54,077 nucleotides of DNA from Ardenticatenaceae bacterium (GCA_020634375.1 JACKBX010000016.1:1-54077); one strand, 5' to 3'; positions 34,078 through 43,971 are shown, counted from the first letter of the stretch. The notes: generated by a model from the letters alone, not told the origin. Made by a program: numbers and translations.

Positions 34078-34196
34078 TGCGCCTAGTCAGACAATGGTAG
34101 TTCAATAATAAAGGAGGGTGAATTACTAGCCCGGCTTTATTAGAATGAAAATTAAAGAGCGCCGAAAGTACGAGACCATGTTTTGGAGAAGAAAAG
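34078..34196. promoter_or_regulatory. Gap before the first kinase
   Basis: About 120 bases, AT-richer than the genes. The end carries GGAGAAGAAAAG, a good ribosome binding site for the kinase at 34197. A promoter may be present, but I could not define one. I saw no terminator. Confidence 0.35.
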
Positions 34197-36836
34197 ATGG
34201 CCGACCCGAATAGACTTATCGGGCAGAAAGTTGATAAATACGTCGTCAAAAAACACATCAAACGTGGGGGCATGGCCGATGTCTATCTGGCTTATGATGA
34301 GGGACTTGATCGCAACATTGCCCTGAAAATTGCTCTGCCGCAATTTACGACCGAACCTGCTTTTGTGGAGCGTTTTCGCCGCGAAGCTAAGGCTGCCGCC
34401 CGGCTGCGTCATCCCAATATTGTGCAGGTGTACGCGACTGGCCTTACCCCAGATGGCGATATTTACATTGCGATGGAATATGTGGAAGGCGGCACACTGA
34501 CGGAGATGCTCTACCAATTGGAGCAAAAGGAAGAAGTGCTGACGACCGCTCACGTACTGTATTTGGTGCGTGGCATCGCCGATGCGCTGAGTGTGGCACA
34601 CCAGGCGGGCATTGTGCATCGGGATTTGAAGCCTAGCAATATTCTCATTCGTCCAGATGGTACGCCGGTGTTAACGGATTTGGGCATTGCTGTGATTAAA
34701 GATGACCCGCGCCTGACGCGCACGCACGCGCTGATGGGGACGCCTAATTATATGGCCCCGGAGCAGGCAAGCGGTGGTGAGGTGGACGGCCGTTCCGACA
34801 TCTACGCTCTCGGCATCATCTTGTATGAACTGTTGGCGGGACATCGCCCCTTTGTGGCCGACACACCCTGGGCCGTGCTGCACATGCATATGCACGAGCA
34901 GCCCACGCCACTGCACCAGATTCGCCGCGACATTTCGCCGCAGACCGAAGAAGTGGTACACACCTGCTTGCAAAAAGACCCCAACGCCCGTTACCAGACT
35001 GCCGAAGAGGTGGGAGCTGCCATTAATCAGGCTTTGATGGCCGAAGAGACAATGGGCTATGTTGGTTTTGGACAGCCTCGCGTCAGCCGTGAAACGGTGA
35101 TTATGCAAGTTCCTTCAGCTTTTGCGCCCGATCCGTTTACACCGCAAACAACCTCGGCGCGAACACCGACGCCTACATCAACGGCCCAAAGGATGGCAAC
35201 ACCTGGGTACACGCCACAGCCTATCTCTGTCCAGCCATTCCCTGAGCAGCCGCAGAAACGGCGTTGGTGGATTCCCGTGCTGGTTGTTGTGTTGCTGCTG
35301 CTCATCCCTGGCGCTTATTTTGGCGGGCGGGCGTTGATGAACGGCCGTGCCACAACCCCTACACCACCATCAAGTACGGGCAGCGGCGATATTGACATGG
35401 GTGGAAATACCGATTCTAGCGAGGCTTTGCCAATTGCCGCCGGTGGAGCGACATCCACTTTGCAGGGGACGCAACCGCCACTGGCTACAGCGACCCCCAC
35501 AGCTACAGGAACCACCAAGCCCACAGATACGGCCGTTCCCACTCTCACCGCAACAGCCACTGGGACAGCAACAGCTACCGCTACGCCCACCGCCACAAGC
35601 GCCCCGACTGCCACACCGAGCAGCACTCCCACACCGACGCCGGGCAATCCAACCACCGGAACCAGCGCCGGGGGCGGCATCCCACTGTCCTTTGAAGATT
35701 TTGGTGTATGGGTGCGTGGCGATGAGACAAACGGCACATTTGTGCAGTCAACCACGCAAAAACACGGCGGCGCTTACTCCGGCAAACTTTCGTACAACTT
35801 TGCTACCACAGGCAATGATTACGTTGTCTTTTTGCAGACCAACAGTATCAGTGGCACGCCCAACGCGCTGCAAGCATGGGTGTATGGCGATGGCTCCGCT
35901 CATTTTCTCAATGCCTGGATTTTGGACGCCAACGGGCAGACCTGGCAGGTACCCTTCGGTCAGATTTTCCACAATGGCTGGGCGCAAATGACTGGCTATA
36001 TTGACACAGACCAGAACTGGCCCTGGACGCACATCAGCGGTACGGATAACGGCCGTGTCGATTACCCCATCTCCTTCCGTGGTTTTGTGCTGGATGATTA
36101 CACCAGCAGCTACACCGGCTCCGGCACCATTTACATTGATGATTTGACCACAGCCACACTGACGGGTGGCGGCACAAACCCCACGGCAACTCCTGTTAGT
36201 GGCGGCACGCCCGCGCCCACAGCCGCGCCGACAACCGCCCCCGCTCCCGCCGGTTCCACAGGCCGCATCATCTACACCGCTGGCGACCAACTGATGACCA
36301 CTGACCCCGATTGGAGCAGTCCGCAGCAATTAGGGTCAGTTTCCAGCGATAGTTGCAGCAGCCCTGCCACCACTGACGATGGGGCATCTTACAACGTCTA
36401 TTATGGCCCGCGCTGTGCCATTCCAGAGAATGGGTTCGAGTCTTGCCTTTCTCCAAATGGCGCGTGGCAGATTGTGATTAACGGCCGTCCCGACAACGTA
36501 CAAATATTGATTCACCCCGCCGGATCAGGTGATGAAACCTTACGTCTTTTGCTAGAAGGATTGCCCAGCCGCGCCGATGGCGTTCGCTGGTCTCCCAACA
36601 GCGATTACTTCATTATTGTGGATGGCGGAGCCATCAAGCGAGCCACGACCAACAGCGCACTCAGCGAAATCGCCTTTGGCAACCCCTATTCCCCCGTCAT
36701 CTCTCAGGATGGCAGCCAAATTTTATTCTTCAAAGGTGGGGATATTTATGTCACTTCTCCCTCTGGCGGCGGAGAGCGCAATGTAACCAATGGCGCAACC
36801 AGCAACAACCGCTGCGCCGCATGGAGCAACCCATAA
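34197..36836 (+). CDS. Receptor Ser/Thr kinase 1 with jelly-roll and propeller outer domains
   Basis: The 879-residue protein has a Hanks-type kinase domain (~14-280): Lys44 of the ATP site, HRDLKPSN with catalytic Asp143, DLG in place of DFG (Asp161) and the GTPNYMAPEQ activation segment. The glycine loop reads IKRGGMADVYLA and lacks its first Gly. A Pro-rich linker leads to a membrane helix (~357-378) and a long Thr/Pro-rich stalk. Outside are a jelly-roll domain (~500-655, FEDFGVWVRGDETNGTFVQ to IYIDDLTTA), resembling carbohydrate-binding folds, and a TolB-like beta-propeller piece (~680-879). The protein probably senses a wall polymer or sugar and phosphorylates cytoplasmic targets. First of eight tandem kinases. 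Confidence 0.93.
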   Translation: MADPNRLIGQKVDKYVVKKHIKRGGMADVYLAYDEGLDRNIALKIALPQFTTEPAFVERFRREAKAAARLRHPNIVQVYATGLTPDGDIYIAMEYVEGGTLTEMLYQLEQKEEVLTTAHVLYLVRGIADALSVAHQAGIVHRDLKPSNILIRPDGTPVLTDLGIAVIKDDPRLTRTHALMGTPNYMAPEQASGGEVDGRSDIYALGIILYELLAGHRPFVADTPWAVLHMHMHEQPTPLHQIRRDISPQTEEVVHTCLQKDPNARYQTAEEVGAAINQALMAEETMGYVGFGQPRVSRETVIMQVPSAFAPDPFTPQTTSARTPTPTSTAQRMATPGYTPQPISVQPFPEQPQKRRWWIPVLVVVLLLLIPGAYFGGRALMNGRATTPTPPSSTGSGDIDMGGNTDSSEALPIAAGGATSTLQGTQPPLATATPTATGTTKPTDTAVPTLTATATGTATATATPTATSAPTATPSSTPTPTPGNPTTGTSAGGGIPLSFEDFGVWVRGDETNGTFVQSTTQKHGGAYSGKLSYNFATTGNDYVVFLQTNSISGTPNALQAWVYGDGSAHFLNAWILDANGQTWQVPFGQIFHNGWAQMTGYIDTDQNWPWTHISGTDNGRVDYPISFRGFVLDDYTSSYTGSGTIYIDDLTTATLTGGGTNPTATPVSGGTPAPTAAPTTAPAPAGSTGRIIYTAGDQLMTTDPDWSSPQQLGSVSSDSCSSPATTDDGASYNVYYGPRCAIPENGFESCLSPNGAWQIVINGRPDNVQILIHPAGSGDETLRLLLEGLPSRADGVRWSPNSDYFIIVDGGAIKRATTNSALSEIAFGNPYSPVISQDGSQILFFKGGDIYVTSPSGGGERNVTNGATSNNRCAAWSNP

Positions 36837-36876
36837 CCAGCTACTAGCTGCTGGCAACTAGCAACCAGCTACCACT
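36837..36876. repeat. AGCTACTAGCTGCTGG-type intergenic repeat
   Basis: The whole gap between kinases 1 and 2 is made of ACCAGCTAC, CTAGCTGCTGG and AACTAGCAACCAG units. Similar units fill 47582-47640 and the linker of the lipoprotein at 44140-44225. No ribosome binding site is obvious before the ATG at 36877. Confidence 0.65.
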
Positions 36877-39684
36877 ATGACACAAACAGTCAAGCTCACC
36901 GGACAGGTAGTCAACCAGTATCGCATTGTGCAGCACATTGCGCGTGGGGGCATGGCCGACGTCTATCTGGCTGATGACACAAGCCTGGGACGGCAGGTCA
37001 TTCTCAAGGTGATGCTGCCTCTGTTGGCCCAAGATGAGCAATTTCTCACCCGCTTCCGCCGCGAAGCGCGGGCCACCGCGCAGCTCAACCATCCCAACAT
37101 TGTGCAGGTCTACAGCACCGGGACTGTGCCCAATACAGGTCAGCCCTATCTGGCAATGCAGTACATCCGGGGCGGTTCCTTACAGCAAACATTGGTGACG
37201 CTGTTACAGCAAGACCAGATTTTGCAAACCACGACCGCGCTTAATCTCATTCGCCAAATGGCGGGTGCATTGGATGTGGCTCACCGTGCAGGCATTGTGC
37301 ATCGGGACTTGAAGCCCAGTAATATTTTGCTGCATCCCAATGGCACGCCCATTCTCACAGACTTGGGTATTGCTTCGGTGTCTGCTGCCTCGCGGCTTAC
37401 CCGTACCGGGGATGTGATGGGTACGCCGCACTATATGTCACCGGAGCAGGCCAGTGGACGGCCGTTAGACGGCCGTTCCGACATCTACTCTCTCGGCGTC
37501 ATATTGTACGAACTCCTTGCTGGCTCCGTTCCTTTTCATGGCGATAGCCCATTAGCTGTTCTGCACCAACACGTCTACGAAGTTCCGCCTCCCCTCAGAG
37601 GCATCCGTCCCGATCTGACACCTCTGACATTGCAAGTTGTAGAGCGCTGCCTGGCTAAAGACCCGGCACAGCGCTTCCAAACCGCCGCCGAATTGTCCGA
37701 CGCCATTGGGCAAGCCATTCAAGCAGAAGGGGGTTTGGTTCCATACCAAATGCCCAACTTGGGCGAGGCGACCATTGTTGAAGAAGTGCAGTACCAGCAG
37801 CGTGTTTTAGATGTTGCCATTGCCAAAGAAGTTACTGTTGGCATGGCGACGGATTTGTCCGTGCAAATCCGCACGACAGAGTCGGGTGGCCTGAAAGCGA
37901 TTTTACGCATTGATACGCAATACACTGCCTCTGAAGATGACGTCATTTCAAAGCCGTTTGAGGTCGAGTTTCCCGTTGATCAAGCGGGTCATGTACAGCC
38001 GGGCAGTATTGCCGTCAAAGTAGACGCCCCCAATTTTGAGCCGGGGTCGCAAACAAAACAGTTGACGATCCCCGTTGATGGCGACTCCGAAGTGCTCACC
38101 TTTTTGATGACACCGGTCAAGGTGGGCAAATTGATGCTCACGGTGGAAGTTTATAAGGCCGATATGTTTGTGGCATCTCGAATTTTGCGAACAGATTCCA
38201 AGAACGAATCGGTTGTGGACTCCAGCAAGAACCTGGTATCAATCCCTTTGGAAATATCCAGCAAATGGGGGCCGCAGCTAGCTTCTTTGCTGGATGCGTT
38301 AAATGACCAATTTAATACCGAAGAACTGCGTGATTTATGTTTCCGCTTAAACATTCAGTATGAAGGCCTGGAGGGGCGGGGAAAAAGCGCCAAAATTAGA
38401 GGGCTTATTTTGTACTGTTTGCAAGCGCAGCGCCTGCCTGCTTTGTTAACGATAGTGCGCCAACTGCGACCACGCTTCAACTGGGATACGGTAAAGCAGT
38501 CTACCGGCACACAATTCCAAACTGTGCCCAGAAGCACACTTCATAGCGTGAATTCGACGCCTTCTTTGTGGGGAGACAAGCCCGCCGAGAGTGTACAGAC
38601 GCCACCATTGCAAGGGCAAGGAGGAAGTCGTTCAAATTGGCGGCTGTATGCTGGATTGGCTGTGATTGCCGTATTGGTTGGATTTGGCGTGTTTTGGGGT
38701 TCTGGTGCGCTTGTTACCGATACCGATGTCACGCGCACGACGATTATTGCCCATCCTGTGACGCCTTCGGCAACGGTGGACGTGACGCTAACACCCCTGC
38801 CTACTTTGACGCCGCTGCCAACAGAAAGCCCCACGGAAACACCACAGGTAACGCTGACGCCGCTGCCAACGGATACGGCCGTTCCCACCCTCACCACGCA
38901 GAATCAAATTGTCTTCCAATCCAACCGCGACGGCGACTACGAAATCTACCTGATGGATGAAGACGGCAGCGACCAACGTAAACTGACCGACAACGCCTTT
39001 GCCGACGAACTGCCCAAAGCCTCCAGCGATGGGGCGCAAATCGTTTTTCAGTCAGACCGCGACGGCAACTACGAAATCTACACCATGAACAGCGATGGCA
39101 GTAATCAACACCGCCTCACCAATATGGGCAGTTCTGAACGCCTGCCCACCTGGTCGCCTGATGGCTCACAAATCGCTTTTCTCTCTGATCAGGGCGGTAA
39201 TTACGAAATCTACATCATGAATGCCGATGGTAGCGGAATGCGTCAGGTGACGCGTACTGGTTTGCGTGCCGGGCACATGAGTTGGTCAGTAGGCAACGAA
39301 TTGGTTTACAACGTTGGCACGGATGATGGCAGCACCTGGGAACTGTACGTGACGGATATTTTTGGCGGCGCGACGCGCCAATTAACGAACAATACCATTA
39401 GCGATTGGTCGCCGGAATGGTCGCCAGACGGCCGTACCATTCTCTACCTCTCCATTGCCACCGGGCGCGACCCCGGCCTCTACCTGATGAACAGCGATGG
39501 CAGCAACCCGCGCCTCGTCTTCAATAGCGGTGATTATGAATGGGGAGCAGATTGGACGGCAGACGGCCGTATTCTCTTCACCCGTGAGCGCGACAATTTC
39601 AGCTACATCTACGTGATGGACGCCAACGGCAGCAATGTCGCCCTCATCACCGACCGCGGCAGCTACCCCGATTGGGTGCGCTAA
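36877..39684 (+). CDS. Receptor Ser/Thr kinase 2 with Ig-like, death-like (EAD) and TolB-propeller domains
   Basis: The 935-residue protein starts with a kinase domain (~14-280; HRDLKPSN with Asp144, DLG with Asp162). Before the membrane helix (~587-612) it has two extra cytoplasmic domains. One is beta-rich and Ig-like (~309-455). The other is a helical bundle (~465-533) with FNTEELRDLCFRLNIQYEGL, GKSAKIRGLI and RQLRPRF, which fits the effector-associated (death-like) domains described for bacterial conflict and NLR-like systems. The outer part (~677-935) is a TolB-like propeller with six repeats of the kind SNRDGDYEIYLMDEDGS. Death-like domains pair with copies in other proteins, so this kinase may recruit an effector. 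Domain assignment of the helical part is moderate. Two palindrome copies lie side by side at 37456-37479. Confidence 0.92.
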   Translation: MTQTVKLTGQVVNQYRIVQHIARGGMADVYLADDTSLGRQVILKVMLPLLAQDEQFLTRFRREARATAQLNHPNIVQVYSTGTVPNTGQPYLAMQYIRGGSLQQTLVTLLQQDQILQTTTALNLIRQMAGALDVAHRAGIVHRDLKPSNILLHPNGTPILTDLGIASVSAASRLTRTGDVMGTPHYMSPEQASGRPLDGRSDIYSLGVILYELLAGSVPFHGDSPLAVLHQHVYEVPPPLRGIRPDLTPLTLQVVERCLAKDPAQRFQTAAELSDAIGQAIQAEGGLVPYQMPNLGEATIVEEVQYQQRVLDVAIAKEVTVGMATDLSVQIRTTESGGLKAILRIDTQYTASEDDVISKPFEVEFPVDQAGHVQPGSIAVKVDAPNFEPGSQTKQLTIPVDGDSEVLTFLMTPVKVGKLMLTVEVYKADMFVASRILRTDSKNESVVDSSKNLVSIPLEISSKWGPQLASLLDALNDQFNTEELRDLCFRLNIQYEGLEGRGKSAKIRGLILYCLQAQRLPALLTIVRQLRPRFNWDTVKQSTGTQFQTVPRSTLHSVNSTPSLWGDKPAESVQTPPLQGQGGSRSNWRLYAGLAVIAVLVGFGVFWGSGALVTDTDVTRTTIIAHPVTPSATVDVTLTPLPTLTPLPTESPTETPQVTLTPLPTDTAVPTLTTQNQIVFQSNRDGDYEIYLMDEDGSDQRKLTDNAFADELPKASSDGAQIVFQSDRDGNYEIYTMNSDGSNQHRLTNMGSSERLPTWSPDGSQIAFLSDQGGNYEIYIMNADGSGMRQVTRTGLRAGHMSWSVGNELVYNVGTDDGSTWELYVTDIFGGATRQLTNNTISDWSPEWSPDGRTILYLSIATGRDPGLYLMNSDGSNPRLVFNSGDYEWGADWTADGRILFTRERDNFSYIYVMDANGSNVALITDRGSYPDWVR

Positions 39685-39705
39685 CAACAAGGATTCAAGA
39701 TATAC

Positions 39706-41778
39706 ATGGCAGACTCCTCCTCGTTAATTGGACAACAAATAGGGCAGTATCGTATTGTGCGCCACATTGGGCGTGGCGGCATGGCCGATGTTTATCTGGC
39801 GCACGATGAGACGTTGCAGCGTGATGTCGTCATTAAAACGATGCTGCCCGCCATTGCGCAGAACGAAGAACTGCTGGCCCGTTTCCAGCGCGAGGCGCAG
39901 ACAACGGCTCGACTGTTTCATGCCAATTTAGTGCAGGTGTATACGGCGGGCGTCACCCCCACCGAGCAGCCCTATCTGGTGATGCAGTACATTGAAGGCG
40001 GCGCATTGAGCGATCACCTGCGCCAGTTGGCACGCGAAGACCAGTGGGTGACGACCATTTACGCCCTGTCCATTGTGCGCCAGGTAGCTGACGCGCTGCG
40101 TGTGGCACATCAGGCGGGTGTCATTCATCGAGACATCAAACCCAGCAATGTTTTGCTGCACGGTGATGGCTCCCCGGTGCTGACAGACCTGGGCATTGCT
40201 GCCGTGCAAATGGAGACGACACGGCTGACGCAAACGGGCGGTGTCATGGGCACGCCCCATTACATGGCTCCGGAACAAGGCAGCGGCAAACCTGTGGACG
40301 GCCGTTCCGACATCTACTCTCTCGGCATTATCCTTTATGAATTATTGAGCGGGCAGCTTCCATTTGAAGCCGACTCGCCCTGGGGCATCATTCATCAGCA
40401 CCTGTACGAAGCACCGCCCCCGCTGCGCCAACTCAGACCCGGCCTTGCCGCGCAGACATACAAAGTCGTCGAGACCTGCTTGCAAAAATCACCTGAAAAT
40501 CGTTACCAAAATGCCAGTGATTTGGTCGCCGCTATTGATCAGGCATTGGCCGCAGAAGGGGCGCAAGCTGGTGGCCTGCCCGGTACATGGCGGCCGCCAG
40601 CGGAGCGGGCCTTCCACTTCCCGCGCACGACGCGCCCCACCGTTGTAGAGACGACGCTGCCCGCATCCGGCACGCGCCGTTTCAAGTGGCAATATGCTCT
40701 GGCCGCTTTCCTCGTTGTGATTGTCTTGGGCGGTGTGATTTTTGCTTTGTTGCCAGATTCTGATGGCACGGATGAAGTGGCCGATGCGCCCACTCGCCTG
40801 CTGCCGTCGCCCACGATATTTCCCACGGTGACGGCTTTGCCGACCTCGACGGCTAGTTTGGTTCAGGTGGATCATGAAGCAACGGCCGTTCCCCCTGCAA
40901 CCCCACTGCCCGCCACAGAGATTGTGCCCACCGCAACGGCCGTTCCGCCAACGGCCGTCCCTACCACACCAGCCTACCAATACCCCGATGGCCTCATCGC
41001 TTTCAGTTGCAGCAGCGCCCTTTTTCTCTACGATCCGGCTAACGGCACACAGTTTGCGTTGCCCGGTCAGCCCAACAGCAGCATTGTGCCCGCTTTTGCT
41101 CCTGGCGGCACAGAACTCAGTTTTCGCTCTGATGCCGGGGGAAGCTGGCAAATTTACACCGCCCAATTTGATGGCAGTCAACTGCGCCAAATCACAACAG
41201 GTACGGCACATTACGAAGCAGTTTGGTCACCTGACTGGCAGCAATTTGCCTTTGTTTCTGACCGAACCGGCACGCGCCAGATTTACGTGATGAACCGCGA
41301 TGGTTCTGGCGAACGCGCCCTCACTGCCAACAGCAGCGTCAACGATGACCCCACCTGGTCTGTAGATGGCATGATCGCCTTTGAGAGTAACAAGGACGGC
41401 CGTTACAACATCTACCAGGTTCCCGCATCCGGTGGCGTTGTCGAATTGCTGATTGGCCTGGGGGATTCCAGCAGTACGCCCGCCTGGTCGCCCGATGGTA
41501 ACTCCATTGCCTTTGAAGTGCGGATTGGGGATGAGCGCCAAATTTGGGTAGCCGATGCGAACGGCCGTAACCCCCGCCAGATTACCGACCGAGGGCAGAA
41601 TAACGAGCGCCCAGCCTGGTCTGCGGACGGCACACAGCTTGCCTTTCATTCCAATACCCAACAATCTAGCAATAACGACTACGACATTTGGGTCGTTACT
41701 CTGGCAACGGGTGAATGGCAGCGCATCACTTACCAGGGAAGTTGCTACAACCCGGCGTGGTCAGCGCCCATCCCTTAA
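39706..41778 (+). CDS. Receptor Ser/Thr kinase 3 with TolB-like propeller
   Basis: The 690-residue protein has a kinase domain (~14-280; HRDIKPSN with Asp143, then DLG). Here the glycine loop is complete (IGRGGMADVYLA). A membrane helix lies at ~328-350, then a Thr/Pro-rich stalk with several TAVP units encoded by palindrome copies. The outer domain (~430-690) is a beta-propeller of PD40/TolB repeats (SDRTGTRQIYVMNRDGSGER, SPDGNSIAFEV, SADGTQLAFHS). Such propellers bind peptides or other proteins. AAGGA precedes the ATG, 21 bases after the previous stop, so the genes are probably co-transcribed. Confidence 0.93.
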   Translation: MADSSSLIGQQIGQYRIVRHIGRGGMADVYLAHDETLQRDVVIKTMLPAIAQNEELLARFQREAQTTARLFHANLVQVYTAGVTPTEQPYLVMQYIEGGALSDHLRQLAREDQWVTTIYALSIVRQVADALRVAHQAGVIHRDIKPSNVLLHGDGSPVLTDLGIAAVQMETTRLTQTGGVMGTPHYMAPEQGSGKPVDGRSDIYSLGIILYELLSGQLPFEADSPWGIIHQHLYEAPPPLRQLRPGLAAQTYKVVETCLQKSPENRYQNASDLVAAIDQALAAEGAQAGGLPGTWRPPAERAFHFPRTTRPTVVETTLPASGTRRFKWQYALAAFLVVIVLGGVIFALLPDSDGTDEVADAPTRLLPSPTIFPTVTALPTSTASLVQVDHEATAVPPATPLPATEIVPTATAVPPTAVPTTPAYQYPDGLIAFSCSSALFLYDPANGTQFALPGQPNSSIVPAFAPGGTELSFRSDAGGSWQIYTAQFDGSQLRQITTGTAHYEAVWSPDWQQFAFVSDRTGTRQIYVMNRDGSGERALTANSSVNDDPTWSVDGMIAFESNKDGRYNIYQVPASGGVVELLIGLGDSSSTPAWSPDGNSIAFEVRIGDERQIWVADANGRNPRQITDRGQNNERPAWSADGTQLAFHSNTQQSSNNDYDIWVVTLATGEWQRITYQGSCYNPAWSAPIP

Positions 41779-41812
41779 CCGGCATGTAATTTGTGAATCA
41801 GGATAAAAGCGC

Positions 41813-43927
41813 ATGATGGATTCAACTAAATTGATAGGGCAGCAGGTAGATCGCTACAGAGTATTACAGCACCTTGCACGCGGCGGCATGGCCGACGTTT
41901 ACATTGCCGAAGATGTAGACTTGAAGCGCAAAGTTGCCCTTAAAGTGATGCTGGACGTGCTGGCAATGGATGATACGTTTGTGCAGCGCTTCCGCCGCGA
42001 GGCGCAAACCGTCGCCCGACTCGATCATCCCAACATTGTGCAGGTTTACAGCACTGGCCTCACGCCGATGAACCAACCCTACATCGCCATGCAGTTCATC
42101 AATGGCGGGTCGCTGGGTAATAAGCTGAAACAGTTTGCCGAGCAAGGCAAACTTGTGCCCACAGAACAGGCATTAGCGATTGTGCGCCAGATAGCCAACG
42201 CGCTTGGCGTGGCCCATCAAGCTGGCGTCGTCCACCGCGACCTCAAGCCAGGTAACATCCTCATCCGTACTGATGGCACGCCTGTGCTGGTTGATCTGGG
42301 TATTGCCGCCGTGCAGGGCGGCCCCAAGCTGACGCAAACGGGCAATCTCATTGGCACACCCAATTATATGTCTCCGGAACAGGTGCGCGGTCTGCCGTTG
42401 GACGGCCGTTCCGACCTCTACTCGCTTGGCGTCATTTTGTACGAACTGTTGTCAGGCAAACGGCCGTTCGACGCCCCCGAATCCATCGCCATTTTGCACA
42501 AACACGTCTACGAAGCCCCCGAACCCCTGGGTAATTTGCGCCGTGACCTCAACCCAGAGACCTTGCAAGTGGTGGAAACCAGCCTGGCAAAAGACCCCGC
42601 GGCCCGTTACCAAAACGCGGCGCAAATGGTGGCTGCCATTGACCGCGCCATGACCCGTGAAAGCGGCGGCGCACCCGTGCGCCAGACTACCGTCTGGCTG
42701 CCCAACCCCCATGAGAGCGATCTCATCAATCGCAGCGGTGTGATGCTGCAAGCAACCCGCTTCCCCACACCAGCCAAACCGACCTCACCGCGTAAAATCA
42801 ATCCCATGTTGATTGGCGGAATTGTGGCGGCAACGGCCGTCATTGCCATCGCCCTTTTCCTCATATTTGGCCGGGGTGGGGGGGATGGTAATGAGGAAGT
42901 GGCTGGCGCGACCCTCACCGTGCCCACACGCAGCGACAATGCGGGCGGCTCTCCTGTACAGGCAACTTCTACGCAGGCGCCCACGCTGACGCCATTGCCA
43001 CCCCTGCCTGCGGACGAGCCGACCGCCGCGCCCACCGACATTCCCACGCTCACGCCGCTGCCACACGCGACGGATACGGCCGTTCCCACCAACACCCCCC
43101 AGCCACAAGCAACCCCCACCATTGCCTTGCCCACTACCTACACCGGCACGGATGGCAAACTCATGCGCCTTGTCCCTGCCGGGGAATTCCTGATGGGCAG
43201 CACCTCCTCTCAGGTGGATGCGGCCGTCGCGCTTTGTCGCGCTTCTCCTGACCGTGATTCCTGCGTTTACAGCGAGTTTGCCAGCGAACTGCCACAGCGC
43301 GAGGTTTACCTCACGGCTTTTTACATGGACGAGACCGAAGTTACCAACAATGAGTATCGCGCCTGTGTAACCGCCGGGTACTGCGATGCGCCTGACGCGG
43401 GCACAGGCACGTACAGCCGCAGCAATTACTATGACCGCGCTTCAACTTATGGGAATTACCCCGTTGTCTTTATCAGTTGGTCCGATGCCCGCAATTATTG
43501 TTCGTGGGCGGGCGAACGTTTGCCCAGCGAAGCGGAATGGGAGAAAGCGGCACGGGGTACGGACGGCCGTCTCTTTCCCTGGGGCAACACGTTCGACACC
43601 AGCCGCGCCAACACGGAAGACCGGGGCACGGAAGTGATTACGGCCGTTGGCTCCTTCCCTTCAGGGGCCAGCCCCTATGGCATTTACGACATGGCGGGTA
43701 ATGTCTGGGAATATACCAACGACTGGTTTGATCCCGACTACTACGCCAGCGCCCCAGATACCAATCCACCCGGCCCTAATTCATCGCCATCCGGCGAAAA
43801 AGTGCTGCGCAGCGGCAGTTTCGCCAATTATCAGCACTATGCTCGCGTCGCCAATCGTGGTGCAGTGACGCCCACCAGCAGCACCCAATTTCGCGGCATT
43901 CGCTGCGTCGTTGATGCCGGAAATTAG
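41813..43927 (+). CDS. Receptor Ser/Thr kinase 4 with SUMF1/FGE-like outer domain
   Basis: The 704-residue protein has a kinase domain (~14-280; HRDLKPGN with Asp143, DLG), a membrane helix (~330-352), a Thr/Pro-rich stalk and an outer domain (~444-704) of the formylglycine-generating-enzyme fold: VPAGEFLMGS, VYLTAFYMDETEVTNNEYRA, GERLPSEAEWEKAARG, YDMAGNVWEYTNDW and FRGIRCV. Enzymes of this fold need a Cys pair in the GGSxxC....C.RYR.AAR region; here the segment reads RSGSFANYQHYARVANRG with no Cys. It is therefore probably a binding domain, not an oxidase. Two ATG codons are adjacent; either may be used. The stop lies at the edge of an inverted repeat. Confidence 0.93.
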   Translation: MMDSTKLIGQQVDRYRVLQHLARGGMADVYIAEDVDLKRKVALKVMLDVLAMDDTFVQRFRREAQTVARLDHPNIVQVYSTGLTPMNQPYIAMQFINGGSLGNKLKQFAEQGKLVPTEQALAIVRQIANALGVAHQAGVVHRDLKPGNILIRTDGTPVLVDLGIAAVQGGPKLTQTGNLIGTPNYMSPEQVRGLPLDGRSDLYSLGVILYELLSGKRPFDAPESIAILHKHVYEAPEPLGNLRRDLNPETLQVVETSLAKDPAARYQNAAQMVAAIDRAMTRESGGAPVRQTTVWLPNPHESDLINRSGVMLQATRFPTPAKPTSPRKINPMLIGGIVAATAVIAIALFLIFGRGGGDGNEEVAGATLTVPTRSDNAGGSPVQATSTQAPTLTPLPPLPADEPTAAPTDIPTLTPLPHATDTAVPTNTPQPQATPTIALPTTYTGTDGKLMRLVPAGEFLMGSTSSQVDAAVALCRASPDRDSCVYSEFASELPQREVYLTAFYMDETEVTNNEYRACVTAGYCDAPDAGTGTYSRSNYYDRASTYGNYPVVFISWSDARNYCSWAGERLPSEAEWEKAARGTDGRLFPWGNTFDTSRANTEDRGTEVITAVGSFPSGASPYGIYDMAGNVWEYTNDWFDPDYYASAPDTNPPGPNSSPSGEKVLRSGSFANYQHYARVANRGAVTPTSSTQFRGIRCVVDAGN

Positions 43928-43971
43928 AAATTAGAGATTGGAGATTAACGCCATCTTCAATCTCTAATTTC
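43927..43971. terminator. Inverted repeat after kinase 4
   Basis: GAAATTAGAGATTG at 43927-43940 pairs perfectly with CAATCTCTAATTTC at 43958-43971 (14 bp, 17-nt loop). Further CCAATCTCTA units follow up to the next ATG. It may end or attenuate transcription, or be one more member of the repeat family that fills intergenic gaps here. Confidence 0.55.

Noticed and set aside
36180..36836. Possible separate gene for the last propeller part of kinase 1
   Set aside because: The frame continues without a stop from the kinase domain and there is no new start with a ribosome binding site.
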